DNA of 64,000 nucleotides from Serratia rhizosphaerae (GCF_009817885.1 NZ_CP041764.1:4340001-4404000); one strand, 5' to 3'; positions 42,872 to 52,282 are shown, counted from the first letter of the stretch. A program made the numbers and translations. Notes: generated by a model not told the origin, from the sequence alone.

Positions 42872-43435
42872 TTAATCAGTAAACGGAATCACCAGTTCGC
42901 CCGGCTTCACTTCCAGCCCTTTGGCCAGTTTGCGCGCCATGGCTTCGGTTTTGCTCTTGTTCGGATCCAGCACATAGGCCGGTTTCTGGTTGAAATAGCT
43001 TTTCAACGACTGGTCCAGATAAGGCGAAATCGCCTTCATCACGGTATTCATTTTTTCCGGCTGTACTTTATAGTCGGTCAGCTCCATATCCTTCAGGAAA
43101 ATGGCCCCTTTCTCGCGGTCATAGGTCGGCTGCGCCTTCAGCGTCAGCTGCATATCCGCCTGCTGCGGCCCCAGAATAGAGGTGATATCCACTTTGGCAT
43201 TGCCGGAAAGGGTAACCTTGCCCGGCTCGCTGCGGCCAATCTGGCTCTGTAACTGCGTCAGCACGATATGCGCATCCACCAGCCCCGGCACGCCGATTTG
43301 TTTCTGGTAATCATTGTGTTTCTGCAGGTAGTCATTAACTTCCTGTTCGCTGAGCGTGTACTGGGTCAGCTTGTTGCAGCCGGCTAACGCGCCGACAAAC
43401 ATCAGGGCGGCTGCGCCCATAACCATCTTTTTCAT
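42872..43435 (-). CDS. yceB: DUF1439 lipoprotein YceB
   Basis: 187 residues. The lipoprotein signal ends in LAGC (Cys20) with Asn at +2, so outer-membrane sorting is likely. The mature domain is the YceB/DUF1439 fold related to lipid-binding TULIP-like proteins (YTLSEQEVNDYLQKH, KAKVDITS-type strands). The biological role is unclear. A Fur-like sequence lies about 40-57 bp upstream. Confidence 0.92.
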   Translation of the reverse strand: MKKMVMGAAALMFVGALAGCNKLTQYTLSEQEVNDYLQKHNDYQKQIGVPGLVDAHIVLTQLQSQIGRSEPGKVTLSGNAKVDITSILGPQQADMQLTLKAQPTYDREKGAIFLKDMELTDYKVQPEKMNTVMKAISPYLDQSLKSYFNQKPAYVLDPNKSKTEAMARKLAKGLEVKPGELVIPFTD

Positions 43436-43473
43436 ACGTGCCTCATAACTACTGCTAATAAAAATGCCGATAA

Positions 43474-43492
43474 TGAATTGATTATCATTATA
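43474..43492. promoter_or_regulatory. Fur-box-like sequence upstream of yceB
   Basis: TGAATTGATTATCATTATA matches 13 of 19 positions of the Fur consensus, including TGAT and ATCATTAT, and a second GATAATGA half-site lies just beside it. The position suits control of yceB. Confidence 0.35.
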
Positions 43493-43593
43493 AACATGCG
43501 CCTATCCGCAACCCAAGCGATAAACCCTGCGCGCGTTGATAGTGCGCGGGAATCGCCGGAGCGCCTATCGGATAACGCCGAATCTCCCGTTTC

Positions 43594-45237
43594 TCAGCGC
43601 CGCAGCCGCAAAACCAGAAGGACGATGCCGGCGATGCAGACCAAACCGCCGAGCAGCGGGAACAGCGGCACGCTCCACAGCTGCGGAGAGGCCTGCATCA
43701 GGTAGGGCGCCAGGCCCAGCGCAAAGGCGGCGGTGACAATGGCGATAGCCAGCGTGACCGCGGCCCGCTCCAGCGCTTTGCTCAGTTGGGAGAGGTTGTT
43801 GACGTTGATGTCGGCATTTAGCTGGCCGCGCGTCAGGCGCCGCAGCAGCAGGCGCAGGCTTTGCGGCAGCTCATCGCCGGCATCCAGCGCGTCGGCGCCC
43901 AGCGCAAGCATGCGCTGACGCAGCGCCTTCGGCGCGTAACGCTGCAGCATAAGCTGTTGCAGCATCGGTTTTAAAGTACGGATGATATCGAAGTCCGGAT
44001 CGAGCCGGTGCAGCACGCCGTCGGCGGTGATCAACGCTTTAAACAGCAGCGCCAGATCGGGCGGTAATGCCAGTTGGTGCTCGCGGGACATCGCCAGCAG
44101 GTCGGTCAGCGCTTTACCGAGCGTTAAGGTGCCGAATCCCTGTTTATCCAGGAAGTTTTGCGCCGCCAGTTCCAGATCCTGCATGTCGGGGTTATGGCTG
44201 TCTGACCAGGCGAGCAGCGTACTGACGATGCCTTCGCTCTGCCGTTCGGCAATCGCCTGCAGCACGCGCAACAGCTGATTGCGCCGCGTTGCCGACAGTT
44301 GCCCGACCATGCCGAAATCAATAAAGCCAACCCGGTTGCCGTCGAGCGCCATCACGTTGCCGGGGTGCGGATCGGCGTGATACAGGCGGTGTTCCAGCAC
44401 CATGCGCATAAACGCCCGCGCGCCGCGCTGCGCCAGCAGCGGGCCGTCAAAACCGGCGTTCGCCAGCTGCTGCGGGTTTTCCGGCTCGATGCCGGGTAAA
44501 AACTCCTGCACCAGCAGCCGTTTGCTCGACCATTGCCAGTAAATTTTGGGGATCTTCACCTCCGGCTGCTCGCTAAAGCGTCGCGCGACCTGCTCGCAGT
44601 TGTTCCCTTCGTGGGTCAGATCCAGCTCGTGATTCAGCGCGGTGGCCAGCGCCTGCACCATCTGCACCGGGCGATAGTGCGCCAGCGCCGGGCTTTGCTG
44701 TTCCACCGTTTCGGCCAGATAGCGCAGCAGACGGACATCAGCCTGAATGGTTTTTGCCAGGCCCGGGCGCAACACTTTGACGATTATCGCTTCGCCGCTG
44801 TGCAGCCTGGCGCGATAAATTTGCGCCATGGATGCCGCTGCCAGCGGCTGGGTGTCGAATTGCGCAAAGATCTGCTGTGGATCGCCGCCCAGATCGGCAT
44901 GCACCTGGTCGGCCAGCGTTTGCCAGGGCAGCGTGGACGCCTGACTGTGCAGCTTGTCCAGCTCGCTGGTCCAGTCGGTGTCGAGCAGGTCGGATCGGGT
45001 CGCCAGTATCTGGCCGAATTTGACAAAGGTCGGCCCCAGCGCCTCCAGCGCCGCGCGCAGGCGTTCAGGCAGCGAAAGCGGGCTGTCATCCGCCTGCTGG
45101 GCGCCTTTGCCGGCGGCCAGCAGCGGGCTTAACCCCAGCAGACGCACCACATCCTGTAGACCGTAGCGGATCAGCACCGCAGAAATTTCGGCCAGCCGCG
45201 CCCGATCGCGCGCGGTGACGAACACCATTTTCAGCAT
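43594..45237 (-). CDS. ABC1/AarF (UbiB-like) atypical kinase family protein
   Basis: 547 residues. The start at 45237 (MLKMVFVTARDR) has AGGAGGAG 7 bases upstream; the open frame extends further 5' but without support. UbiB-family features: LGPTFVKFGQILATRSDLL (KxGQ motif), the ATP-site region AAASMAQIYRARLHSGEAIIVKVLRPG, VQEFLPGIEPEN, HADPHPGNVMALDGNRVGFIDFGMVG, and two C-terminal membrane segments. It is distinct from E. coli UbiB in sequence, and the genuine ubiB neighbours (ubiE, ubiJ) are absent, so it is a paralogue. 34 bp downstream of grxB, probably cotranscribed. Confidence 0.85.
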   Translation of the reverse strand: MLKMVFVTARDRARLAEISAVLIRYGLQDVVRLLGLSPLLAAGKGAQQADDSPLSLPERLRAALEALGPTFVKFGQILATRSDLLDTDWTSELDKLHSQASTLPWQTLADQVHADLGGDPQQIFAQFDTQPLAAASMAQIYRARLHSGEAIIVKVLRPGLAKTIQADVRLLRYLAETVEQQSPALAHYRPVQMVQALATALNHELDLTHEGNNCEQVARRFSEQPEVKIPKIYWQWSSKRLLVQEFLPGIEPENPQQLANAGFDGPLLAQRGARAFMRMVLEHRLYHADPHPGNVMALDGNRVGFIDFGMVGQLSATRRNQLLRVLQAIAERQSEGIVSTLLAWSDSHNPDMQDLELAAQNFLDKQGFGTLTLGKALTDLLAMSREHQLALPPDLALLFKALITADGVLHRLDPDFDIIRTLKPMLQQLMLQRYAPKALRQRMLALGADALDAGDELPQSLRLLLRRLTRGQLNADINVNNLSQLSKALERAAVTLAIAIVTAAFALGLAPYLMQASPQLWSVPLFPLLGGLVCIAGIVLLVLRLRR

Positions 45238-45271
45238 CTGTGCGCTCCTCCTTTGACCGCAGCGGCGGCGA

Positions 45272-45919
45272 TTACTGTTCCATATCCAGCAGCAGCGGGA
45301 TATCGCTGCGTTCGGCCATGCGGTTGCGGTAGGCTTCAACCGGCTCCGGCAGCGTGATGCCGGCGACGATGGACAGTGAGCGTAGCAGCGGGAACAGGTG
45401 AATATCATCTTCCGACAGCGTGCCGTTGACCGCCTCCGGCGAGACGATCAGCGCCGCCAGCGCCGGCAGATCCTGCTCCAGACGGGCGATAAGGTCGGCG
45501 CTGTTCGCCAGGTGTTGGGAAAAGTCGCCGATCGCCGCCTGTTTTTTATTAATAAAGTACTGACGGGCGCTGTCGGTGGCGAACTCTTCAAAGTCGGCCT
45601 GGGCAAAGCGCGGCAACAGCAGCTGCGGCGTGTATTCCGCCGTCTGCGCCAGCCATGCGCCGATAGCCGGGTTGCTGGGGCCGGTCAGCAGCGGCTTATC
45701 GGCTAGCCGATCGATATAGTGCACGATGTCCATGCTTTCCGGCAGATAGCTGCCGTCATCCTTTTGCAGAATAGGCGCCATCTTTTTACCAATCATGGTG
45801 GTCGGCGTTATTTCATCGTCGTTAAGCAGGGTGACCAGACGCACCGGTTTACCCTGCAGACCGAAAATCATGCGCGCTTTAACGCAGAATGGGCAGTGAT
45901 CGTAGATAAACAGTTTCAT
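45272..45919 (-). CDS. grxB: Glutaredoxin 2
   Basis: 215 residues with a GST-like fold: an N-terminal thioredoxin domain with redox motif C9-P-F-C12 (MKLFIYDHCPFCVKARM), the GSH-binding LPESMDIVHYIDR, then an all-helical C-terminal domain. It reduces mixed disulfides with glutathione. In E. coli grxB lies next to mdtH and rimJ; here mdtH is missing and an AarF-type gene follows. Confidence 0.94.
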   Translation of the reverse strand: MKLFIYDHCPFCVKARMIFGLQGKPVRLVTLLNDDEITPTTMIGKKMAPILQKDDGSYLPESMDIVHYIDRLADKPLLTGPSNPAIGAWLAQTAEYTPQLLLPRFAQADFEEFATDSARQYFINKKQAAIGDFSQHLANSADLIARLEQDLPALAALIVSPEAVNGTLSEDDIHLFPLLRSLSIVAGITLPEPVEAYRNRMAERSDIPLLLDMEQ

Positions 45920-46052
45920 ACTCGCTCCCGTTGTCAGGTGATTACCGCAATAGTTAACACAGCTTACCGATGCTGTTGCACGCTATCTTGCTGGAAGATG
46001 CCTAATCAGGCACCGTCCACCGTACCACGGCAGGTTGTGCCCAGGGGAGTGG

Positions 46053-46304
46053 TTATTCTTTGGCGGGAATGGCATTGAACACGTCAATCAGATGCTGACG
46101 GGCCTGTTCCAAATCGGCCTTATCGCGTTCGGTGGCGGCGTTAACCTGCTGCAACTGTTCAATCACATCATTCTTCAGCGCGCTGTCATCCGCCAAAATG
46201 CGCGCCACGGCTTTTTCCATCAGCGTGGAGCGCGCATAGATCATGCGCAGGTTCAAAACCATATGTTCCAACAGCTGGGGCAGGTGATTATTTTCTTCGG
46301 ACAT
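46053..46304 (-). CDS. Small helical protein of unknown function
   Basis: 83 residues behind a good AGGAG ribosome site with 8-base spacing. The sequence is soluble, charged and predicted all-helical (LLEHMVLNLRMIYARSTLMEKAVARILADD, then EQLQQVNAATERDKADLEQARQHLID), with coiled-coil character towards the C-terminus. It contains no Cys. Family not recognised. It lies alone between grxB and rimJ. Confidence 0.7.
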   Translation of the reverse strand: MSEENNHLPQLLEHMVLNLRMIYARSTLMEKAVARILADDSALKNDVIEQLQQVNAATERDKADLEQARQHLIDVFNAIPAKE

Positions 46305-46633
46305 GCTGACGACTCCTGATGTGAATTTACTACCAGAATAGCAGCTGATGTAAATATTGCTGATTTTCTGGTGACTTAGCGCATATTTTCCACGAGTTTG
46401 CCGGCGCGTTGACCGACTGTCGCCAAAAGAGGCCGCCGAAATAACGGGAGCATGCCGACAAAAGCGCGGGAAAAAAAGCTGACCGCTTATTTACTGAGCG
46501 GCTGGGGTTTTACCTGTAAGGCAGGCTACGGTTATATTCAATAACGGGGAAATACGGTTTATACCGTTTGATGCACGGGGCGCAGTCCCGGCACTCTCTT
46601 TTTATCGAACCGTTCCGAATTGCGGGGGAAATG
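46305..46633. other. Intergenic region upstream of rimJ
   Basis: A 329-bp gap with divergent promoters of the small helical protein gene and rimJ. A 30-codon frame at 46452-46544 exists, but its GGGAG is only 1 base from the ATG. No RNA was recognised. Confidence 0.4.
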
Positions 46634-47218
46634 ATGTTCGGCTATCGCTCTGCATCACCAAAAGTACGTCTTACTACCGATCGTCTGGTCGTCCGTTTAG
46701 TGCATGAACGCGATGCCTACCGCCTGGCTGATTATTACGCGGAAAATCGCGCGTTTCTCAAACCTTGGGAGCCGGTGCGTGACGAGAGTTACTGTTATCC
46801 TTCCGGCTGGCAGGCGCGGCTCGGCATGATCATGGAAATGCAGAAACAGGGCAATGCCTACTACTTCATTCTGCTTGATCCGGATGAAAATGAGGTGCGC
46901 GGCGTCGCGAACTTCAGCAATGTGCTGCGCGGCTCTTTCCATGCCTGCTTCCTTGGCTATTCCCTCGGTGAGAAATGGCAGGGGCAGGGATTGATGTATG
47001 AAGCGCTGCGGTCGGCGAACCGTTATATGATGCGTCAGCAGCGCATGCACCGCATTATGGCGAACTATATGCCGCATAATCAGCGCAGCGGCGCGCTGTT
47101 GGCGCGCCTGGGCTTTGAGCGCGAAGGGTATGCCAAGGACTATCTGCTGATCGACGGCAAATGGCAGGACCACGTGCTGACCGCGTTAACCAATAAAGAA
47201 TGGCTTCCGCCACGGTGA
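46634..47218 (+). CDS. rimJ: Ribosomal protein S5 N-acetyltransferase RimJ
   Basis: 194 residues from 46634 (MFGYRSASPKVRLTTDRLVVRLV), matching the E. coli start and length; an ATG directly before it and one at 46568 are in frame. GNAT fold with YSLGEKWQGQGLMYEALRSANRYM (acetyl-CoA loop) and IMANYMPHNQRSGALLARLGFEREG. It acetylates the N-terminal Ala of ribosomal protein S5. Confidence 0.95.
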   Translation: MFGYRSASPKVRLTTDRLVVRLVHERDAYRLADYYAENRAFLKPWEPVRDESYCYPSGWQARLGMIMEMQKQGNAYYFILLDPDENEVRGVANFSNVLRGSFHACFLGYSLGEKWQGQGLMYEALRSANRYMMRQQRMHRIMANYMPHNQRSGALLARLGFEREGYAKDYLLIDGKWQDHVLTALTNKEWLPPR

Positions 47219-47228
47219 GAAAACGATA

Positions 47229-47876
47229 ATGAAATATCAATTAAGCGTGCAAGAGGCGCGGGTGATCGGCTGTCTGCTGGAAAAACAGGTGACGACGCCG
47301 GAGCAGTATCCGCTGTCATTGAACGCTATCACATTGGCCTGTAATCAGAAAACCAACCGTGAGCCGGTGATGGCGTTGAGTGAAGGCGAGGTTCAGGAAG
47401 TGCTGGACGAACTGGTGAAAAAACACTTTCTGCGCACGCAAAGCGGTTTTGGCAACCGGGTGGTGAAATATGAGCAGCGTTTCTGTAATTCCGAATTCGG
47501 TCAGTTGAAACTGAGCGACGCGGAACTGGCGCTGGTCGCCACCTTGCTGCTGCGCGGTGCTCAGACGCCGGGCGAGCTGCGTACGCGCGCCGCGCGGCTA
47601 TATGATTTCAACGATGTCGCCGAGGTAGAACAACTGCTGCAGCAGTTGGCCGAGCGGGATGACGGGCCGTTTGTACGGCGCCTGGCGCGTGAGCCGGGCA
47701 AGCGTGAAAGCCGTTTTGCGCATTTGTTCGGCGCCGAACAGGCGGTAGCGACCGCCGCCGTCGAAGATGAGCAGGAAAATATGTCATTAAGCCAGCGCGT
47801 CGCCGTGCTGGAACAGCAGGTCGCGGCGCTGACGCAGCAACTGCAGCAACTGACGGCGGAGGGGCGGCATGACTAA
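47229..47876 (+). CDS. yceH: DUF480 protein YceH
   Basis: 215 residues with two winged-helix domains (VIGCLLEKQVTTPEQYPLSLNAITLACNQKTNREPV and LALVATLLLRGAQTPGELRTRAARL) and a C-terminal coiled coil (LSQRVAVLEQQVAALTQQLQQL). The role is unknown; DNA binding is possible. It overlaps mviM by 8 bp, as part of the rimJ-yceH-mviM-murJ group. Confidence 0.93.
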   Translation: MKYQLSVQEARVIGCLLEKQVTTPEQYPLSLNAITLACNQKTNREPVMALSEGEVQEVLDELVKKHFLRTQSGFGNRVVKYEQRFCNSEFGQLKLSDAELALVATLLLRGAQTPGELRTRAARLYDFNDVAEVEQLLQQLAERDDGPFVRRLAREPGKRESRFAHLFGAEQAVATAAVEDEQENMSLSQRVAVLEQQVAALTQQLQQLTAEGRHD

Positions 47877-48804
47877 GCTACGTATTGGTGTGGTCGGCCT
47901 GGGCGGCATCGCGCAAAAAGCGTATCTGCCGATCCTCAGCCACGCCGCCGACTGGCAATTGGTGGGCGGTTTTTCGCCGAACCGCCAGAAGGCGCAGCCG
48001 CTGTGCGACAGCTACCGGATGGCCTGTTTCTCCCGCCTGGACGAACTGGCGCAGCAGTGCGATGCGGTTTTCGTACACAGCAGCACCGCCAGCCATTTCA
48101 GCGTGGTGAAAAGCCTGCTGGAGCAGGGCGTGCATGTCTACGTTGATAAACCGCTGGCGGAGACGCTGGAACAGGGCGAACAACTGCTGGAACTGGCGCA
48201 GGCGCGCGGTAAGGCGCTGATGGTGGGCTTCAACCGCCGTTTTGCGCCGTTGTACGGCCAACTGCAGCAGCAGATGCGTCAGCCGGCGTCGATCCGTATG
48301 GATAAGCACCGCGCTGACAGCGTGGGGCCAAATTTGCTGCGCTTCACCCTGCTGGATGACTATCTGCACGTGGTGGATACCGCGCTGTGGCTGGCCGGCG
48401 GCGACGGCAAACTGCTGGGCGGCCGGCTGAGCGCCAATGACGCCGGTGAAATGCTGTATGCCGAGCATCATTTCCGCTGCGGCGAGACAATGGTAACCAC
48501 CAGTATGCACCGCCAGGCGGGCAGCCAGCGGGAAAGCGTGCAGGCGGTGACCCGCGGCGCGGTGTATCAACTGGACGATATGCGCCAGTGGCGGCGTGAA
48601 GACCGCGACGGCGTGCTGGAGCAACCGGCGCCCGGCTGGCAGACCACGCTGGCCCAGCGCGGTTTTGAGGGGGCGGCGCGCCACTTTATTCAGTCGGTGG
48701 CGAATCAGACGCCGCCGCAGACCGGTGGCGAACAGGCACTTTACGCCCAGCGGATGATTGAACAGATACTGCGCGAGGCGGATTTGCCGGGTAACCCCAT
48801 GTAA
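47869..48804 (+). CDS. mviM: Gfo/Idh/MocA-family oxidoreductase MviM (YceM)
   Basis: 311 residues. N-terminal Rossmann domain with GVVGLGGIAQKAYLPIL and the EKP-like motif VDKPLAETLEQGEQLLELA, followed by the alpha/beta C-terminal domain with DYLHVVDTALWLAGGD. A putative NAD(P)-dependent sugar-type oxidoreductase; substrate unknown. It starts inside the end of yceH. Confidence 0.92.
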   Translation: MTKLRIGVVGLGGIAQKAYLPILSHAADWQLVGGFSPNRQKAQPLCDSYRMACFSRLDELAQQCDAVFVHSSTASHFSVVKSLLEQGVHVYVDKPLAETLEQGEQLLELAQARGKALMVGFNRRFAPLYGQLQQQMRQPASIRMDKHRADSVGPNLLRFTLLDDYLHVVDTALWLAGGDGKLLGGRLSANDAGEMLYAEHHFRCGETMVTTSMHRQAGSQRESVQAVTRGAVYQLDDMRQWRREDRDGVLEQPAPGWQTTLAQRGFEGAARHFIQSVANQTPPQTGGEQALYAQRMIEQILREADLPGNPM

Positions 48805-48860
48805 CATATGGCGTTGGCTATTCTGCCGCGGATGCGTAAACTGAAGCCGTTTCTTGACTG

Positions 48861-48880
48861 ACGCCTGCTGTTGCAGGCGT
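48861..48880 (+). terminator. Hairpin between mviM and murJ
   Basis: ACGCCTGC/GCAGGCGT around TGTT is followed by TGATATTTAC, with no strong T run. It may attenuate transcription into murJ or mark the end of the mviM message. Confidence 0.4.
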
Positions 48881-48915
48881 TGATATTTACACGTAGTACT
48901 CACCAGAAAAACCAC

Positions 48916-50451
48916 ATGAACCTACTAAAATCACTGGCGGCCGTCAGCTCGATGACGATGTTCTCCCGGGTGCTGGGCTTTGCGCGTGACGCCATTGTCG
49001 CACGCGTTTTTGGCGCCGGGATGGCGACGGATGCCTTCTTCGTGGCGTTCAAATTGCCGAACCTGCTGCGCCGTATCTTCGCCGAAGGCGCGTTCTCTCA
49101 GGCGTTTGTACCGATCCTCGCCGAATATAAAAGCCAGCAGGGGGAAGAGGCGACGCGTACTTTTATCGCCTATGTCTCCGGCCTGCTGACGCTGGTGCTG
49201 GCGCTGGTGACGGTGGCCGGGATGCTGGCGGCGCCCTGGGTGATCTATATCACTGCGCCGGGCTTTACGGATACGCCGGACAAATTCGCCTTAACCTCGT
49301 CGCTGCTGCGCATTACGTTCCCCTATATATTGCTGATTTCACTGGCGTCGCTGGTGGGGGCGATTCTCAATACCTGGAACCGCTTTTCGATACCGGCGTT
49401 TGCGCCGACGCTGCTTAACGTCAGCATGATCGGTTTCGCCCTGTTCGCCGCGCCTTATTTCAATCCGCCGGTGCTGGCTTTGGCCTGGGCGGTGGTGGTC
49501 GGCGGCGTACTGCAACTGGGTTACCAGTTGCCGCACCTGCGCAAGATCGGCATGCTGGTGCTGCCGCGCATCAAGTGGCGCGACGCCGGCGTATGGCGGG
49601 TGATGCGGCAGATGGGGCCGGCGATCCTCGGGGTGTCGGTCAGCCAGATTTCACTGATCATCAACACCATTTTCGCCTCGTTCCTGGTATCCGGTTCGGT
49701 ATCCTGGATGTACTACGCCGACCGCCTGATGGAGTTTCCTTCCGGGGTGCTGGGCGTGGCGCTGGGCACCATTTTGTTGCCGTCGCTGGCAAAAAGTTTC
49801 TCCAGCGGCAACCATGATGAGTATTCCCGCCTGATGGACTGGGGGCTGCGTCTGTGCTTCCTGCTGGCGCTGCCGAGCGCGATTGCGCTGGGTATTCTGG
49901 CTAAGCCGCTGACCGTGTCGCTGTTCCAATACGGCAAATTCAGCGCCTTTGATGCGGCGATGACGCAGCGCGCGCTGGTGGCTTACTCCGTCGGCCTGAT
50001 GGGACTGATTGTGGTTAAGGTGCTGGCGCCGGGCTTTTACTCGCGTCAGGATATCAAAACGCCGGTGAAAATCGCCATTGTCACGCTGATTATGACGCAG
50101 GTGATGAACCTGGCGTTTATTGGCCCGCTGAAGCATGCCGGACTGTCGCTGTCGATCGGCCTGGCGGCCTGTCTGAACGCCTCACTGCTGTACTGGCAGC
50201 TGCGCAAGCAGGATATTTTCCGTCCGCAGCCGGGCTGGGCGCTGTTCCTCACCAAGCTGGTGGTGGCGGTGCTGGTGATGTCGGCGGTGCTGGTCGGCAT
50301 GCTGTGGCTGATGCCGGCCTGGGACAACGGCAATATGCTGGAACGCCTGCTGCGCCTGGCGGCGGTGGTGGTGGCCGGCGTGGTGGCCTATTTCGGCGTG
50401 CTGGGCGTGCTGGGCTTCCGGCCGCGAGACTTTGCCCGCCGCGCCGCCTGA
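48916..50451 (+). CDS. murJ: Lipid II flippase MurJ (MviN)
   Basis: 511 residues, the E. coli length; the start at 48916 (MNLLKSLAAVSSMTMFSRVLGFARD) matches the family. MOP-superfamily protein with about 14 hydrophobic segments, including LPNLLRRIFAEGAFSQAFVPILAEY and the later PGFYSRQDIKTPVKIA. It flips lipid II across the inner membrane for peptidoglycan synthesis and is essential. Confidence 0.96.
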   Translation: MNLLKSLAAVSSMTMFSRVLGFARDAIVARVFGAGMATDAFFVAFKLPNLLRRIFAEGAFSQAFVPILAEYKSQQGEEATRTFIAYVSGLLTLVLALVTVAGMLAAPWVIYITAPGFTDTPDKFALTSSLLRITFPYILLISLASLVGAILNTWNRFSIPAFAPTLLNVSMIGFALFAAPYFNPPVLALAWAVVVGGVLQLGYQLPHLRKIGMLVLPRIKWRDAGVWRVMRQMGPAILGVSVSQISLIINTIFASFLVSGSVSWMYYADRLMEFPSGVLGVALGTILLPSLAKSFSSGNHDEYSRLMDWGLRLCFLLALPSAIALGILAKPLTVSLFQYGKFSAFDAAMTQRALVAYSVGLMGLIVVKVLAPGFYSRQDIKTPVKIAIVTLIMTQVMNLAFIGPLKHAGLSLSIGLAACLNASLLYWQLRKQDIFRPQPGWALFLTKLVVAVLVMSAVLVGMLWLMPAWDNGNMLERLLRLAAVVVAGVVAYFGVLGVLGFRPRDFARRAA

Positions 50452-50503
50452 TATCGGCTGATAGGCGGAGTACGCTTCGCCTTTCCCCGTGCGTCAGGAC
50501 AAT

Positions 50504-50532
50504 AAAAAAGGGTCGCCTCTGGCGACCCTTTT
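50504..50532. terminator. Bidirectional terminator between murJ and argS
   Basis: The stem AAAAGGGTCGCC/GGCGACCCTTTT has loop TCT and A/T runs on both sides. It lies between the two convergent genes. Confidence 0.9.
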
Positions 50533-50551
50533 GCTGTGCGATAGCCGGCGA

Positions 50552-52282
50552 TTACATCCGCTCGACGGTTTCGATCCCCAGCGTATCCAGACCGGTCTTC
50601 AGCGTCTTGGCGGTCAGCAGCGCCAGTTTCAGGCGGCTCTGACGCGCTTCTTCGCTGTCGGCGTTAAGGATCTGGCAGTGTTCATAGAAACCGGAGAACA
50701 GGCCGGCCAGATCGTACAGGTAGCTGCACATCACGTGCGGGGTGCCTTCGCGCGCCACCACTGTGATGGTCTCTTCAAACTGCAGCAGGCGGGTCGCCAG
50801 CGCAATTTCACGCTCTTCGGTCATCGCCAGCGGCAGCGTCAGATCGCTTTCGTCGACGCCGGCGCGTTTGAACACCGAGGCCACGCGCGTATAGGCGTAT
50901 TGCATATAAGGCGCGGTGTTGCCTTCGAAGGACAGCATGTTGTCCCAATCGAAGATATAGTCGGTGGTGCGGCTTTTTGACAGGTCGGCGTATTTGATTG
51001 CGCCGATACCGACGGCGTTGACCACCTTTTGCAGTTCATCGGCCGGCATATCCGGGTTTTTCTCGGCGATCAGCTTGCCGGCGCGCTCAATGGCTTCATC
51101 CAGCAGATCAGACAGCTTGATGGTGCCGCCGGAACGGGTTTTGAACGGCTTGCCGTCTTTGCCCAGCATCATGCCGAACATATGGTGTTCGAGAGATACC
51201 GAGTCCGGCACGTAACCGGCTTTACGCACGATGGTCCAGGCCTGCATCAGATGCTGGTGCTGGCGGGAGTCGATGTAGTACAGCACGCGATCGGCGCCCA
51301 GGGTTTCGTAACGGTATTTGGCGCAGGCGATATCAGTGGTGGTATACAGGTAGCCGCCATCCTTTTTCTGGATGATGACGCCCATCGGATCGCCGTCTTT
51401 ATTTTTGTATTCGTCCAGGAACACCACGGTGGCGCCTTCACTTTCCACCGCCAGACCTTTCGCCTTCAGGTCGGCCACGATGCCTGGCAACATGGCGTTG
51501 TACAGGCTTTCACCCATTACGTCGTCTTCGGTCAGCGTGACGTTGAGGCGCTTATAGGTTTTCTGGTTCTGCGCCATGGTGATATCCACCAGCTTGCGCC
51601 ACATTTTCAGGCAGTAGTCATCGCCGCCTTGCAGCTTGACCACATACGCGCGCGCGCGCTCCGCAAACTCGGCGTCTTCGTCGTAGTGGCGTTTGGCTTC
51701 ACGGTAGAATTGCTCCAGATCCGACAGTTCCATCTCGTCGGCGTTTTCATTCTGCACTTTTTCCAGATAGGCGATCAGCATGCCAAACTGCGTGCCCCAG
51801 TCGCCGACGTGGTTGGCGCGAATCACTTTATGGCCGAGGAAGCTCTGAGTGCGGGCGGCGGCGTCGCCGATAATGGTGGAGCGCACGTGGCCGACGTGCA
51901 TCTCTTTGGCCACGTTAGGGGCAGAGTAGTCGATGACGATAGTCTGCGGCGCGACCGGCGCAATGCCCAGTTTCGGCGCGCGCAGTACGGCGTCGGCCTG
52001 CTGGGCGACCCACGCGGCGTCAAGGAAGATGTTGATGAAACCCGGGCCGGCGATTTCGACCTTGCTGGCGATGCCGTCCAACTGCAGCAGTGCGACGACT
52101 TTTTCTGCCAGTTGTCGTGGCGGCATGCCAAGCTTTTTGGCAACGGACATGACGCCGTTGGCCTGATAATCACCAAATTGCGCTTTAGCAGATTGACGGA
52201 CCTGTGCCTCGCAATCGGCAGGCGCGCCTGCGGCAATCAGCGCCTGGCTGACTTTATCTGAGAGAAGTGCCTGAATATTCAC
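50552..52282 (-). CDS. argS: Arginyl-tRNA synthetase
   Basis: 576 residues (577 in E. coli). Class I synthetase: an N-terminal Add1 domain, the HIGH variant in NVAKEMHVGHVRSTIIGD, a KMSK-region equivalent at LGKDGKPFKTRSGG, and the C-terminal DALR anticodon-binding domain. It charges tRNA-Arg. Convergent with murJ. Confidence 0.97.
   Translation of the reverse strand: MNIQALLSDKVSQALIAAGAPADCEAQVRQSAKAQFGDYQANGVMSVAKKLGMPPRQLAEKVVALLQLDGIASKVEIAGPGFINIFLDAAWVAQQADAVLRAPKLGIAPVAPQTIVIDYSAPNVAKEMHVGHVRSTIIGDAAARTQSFLGHKVIRANHVGDWGTQFGMLIAYLEKVQNENADEMELSDLEQFYREAKRHYDEDAEFAERARAYVVKLQGGDDYCLKMWRKLVDITMAQNQKTYKRLNVTLTEDDVMGESLYNAMLPGIVADLKAKGLAVESEGATVVFLDEYKNKDGDPMGVIIQKKDGGYLYTTTDIACAKYRYETLGADRVLYYIDSRQHQHLMQAWTIVRKAGYVPDSVSLEHHMFGMMLGKDGKPFKTRSGGTIKLSDLLDEAIERAGKLIAEKNPDMPADELQKVVNAVGIGAIKYADLSKSRTTDYIFDWDNMLSFEGNTAPYMQYAYTRVASVFKRAGVDESDLTLPLAMTEEREIALATRLLQFEETITVVAREGTPHVMCSYLYDLAGLFSGFYEHCQILNADSEEARQSRLKLALLTAKTLKTGLDTLGIETVERM

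Noticed and set aside
46452..46544. A 30-codon frame upstream of rimJ
   Set aside because: The GGGAG is only one base from the ATG and the product has no recognisable features.
51029..52261. A 410-codon frame on the plus strand opposite argS
   Set aside because: Shadow of argS with composition typical of reversed codons.
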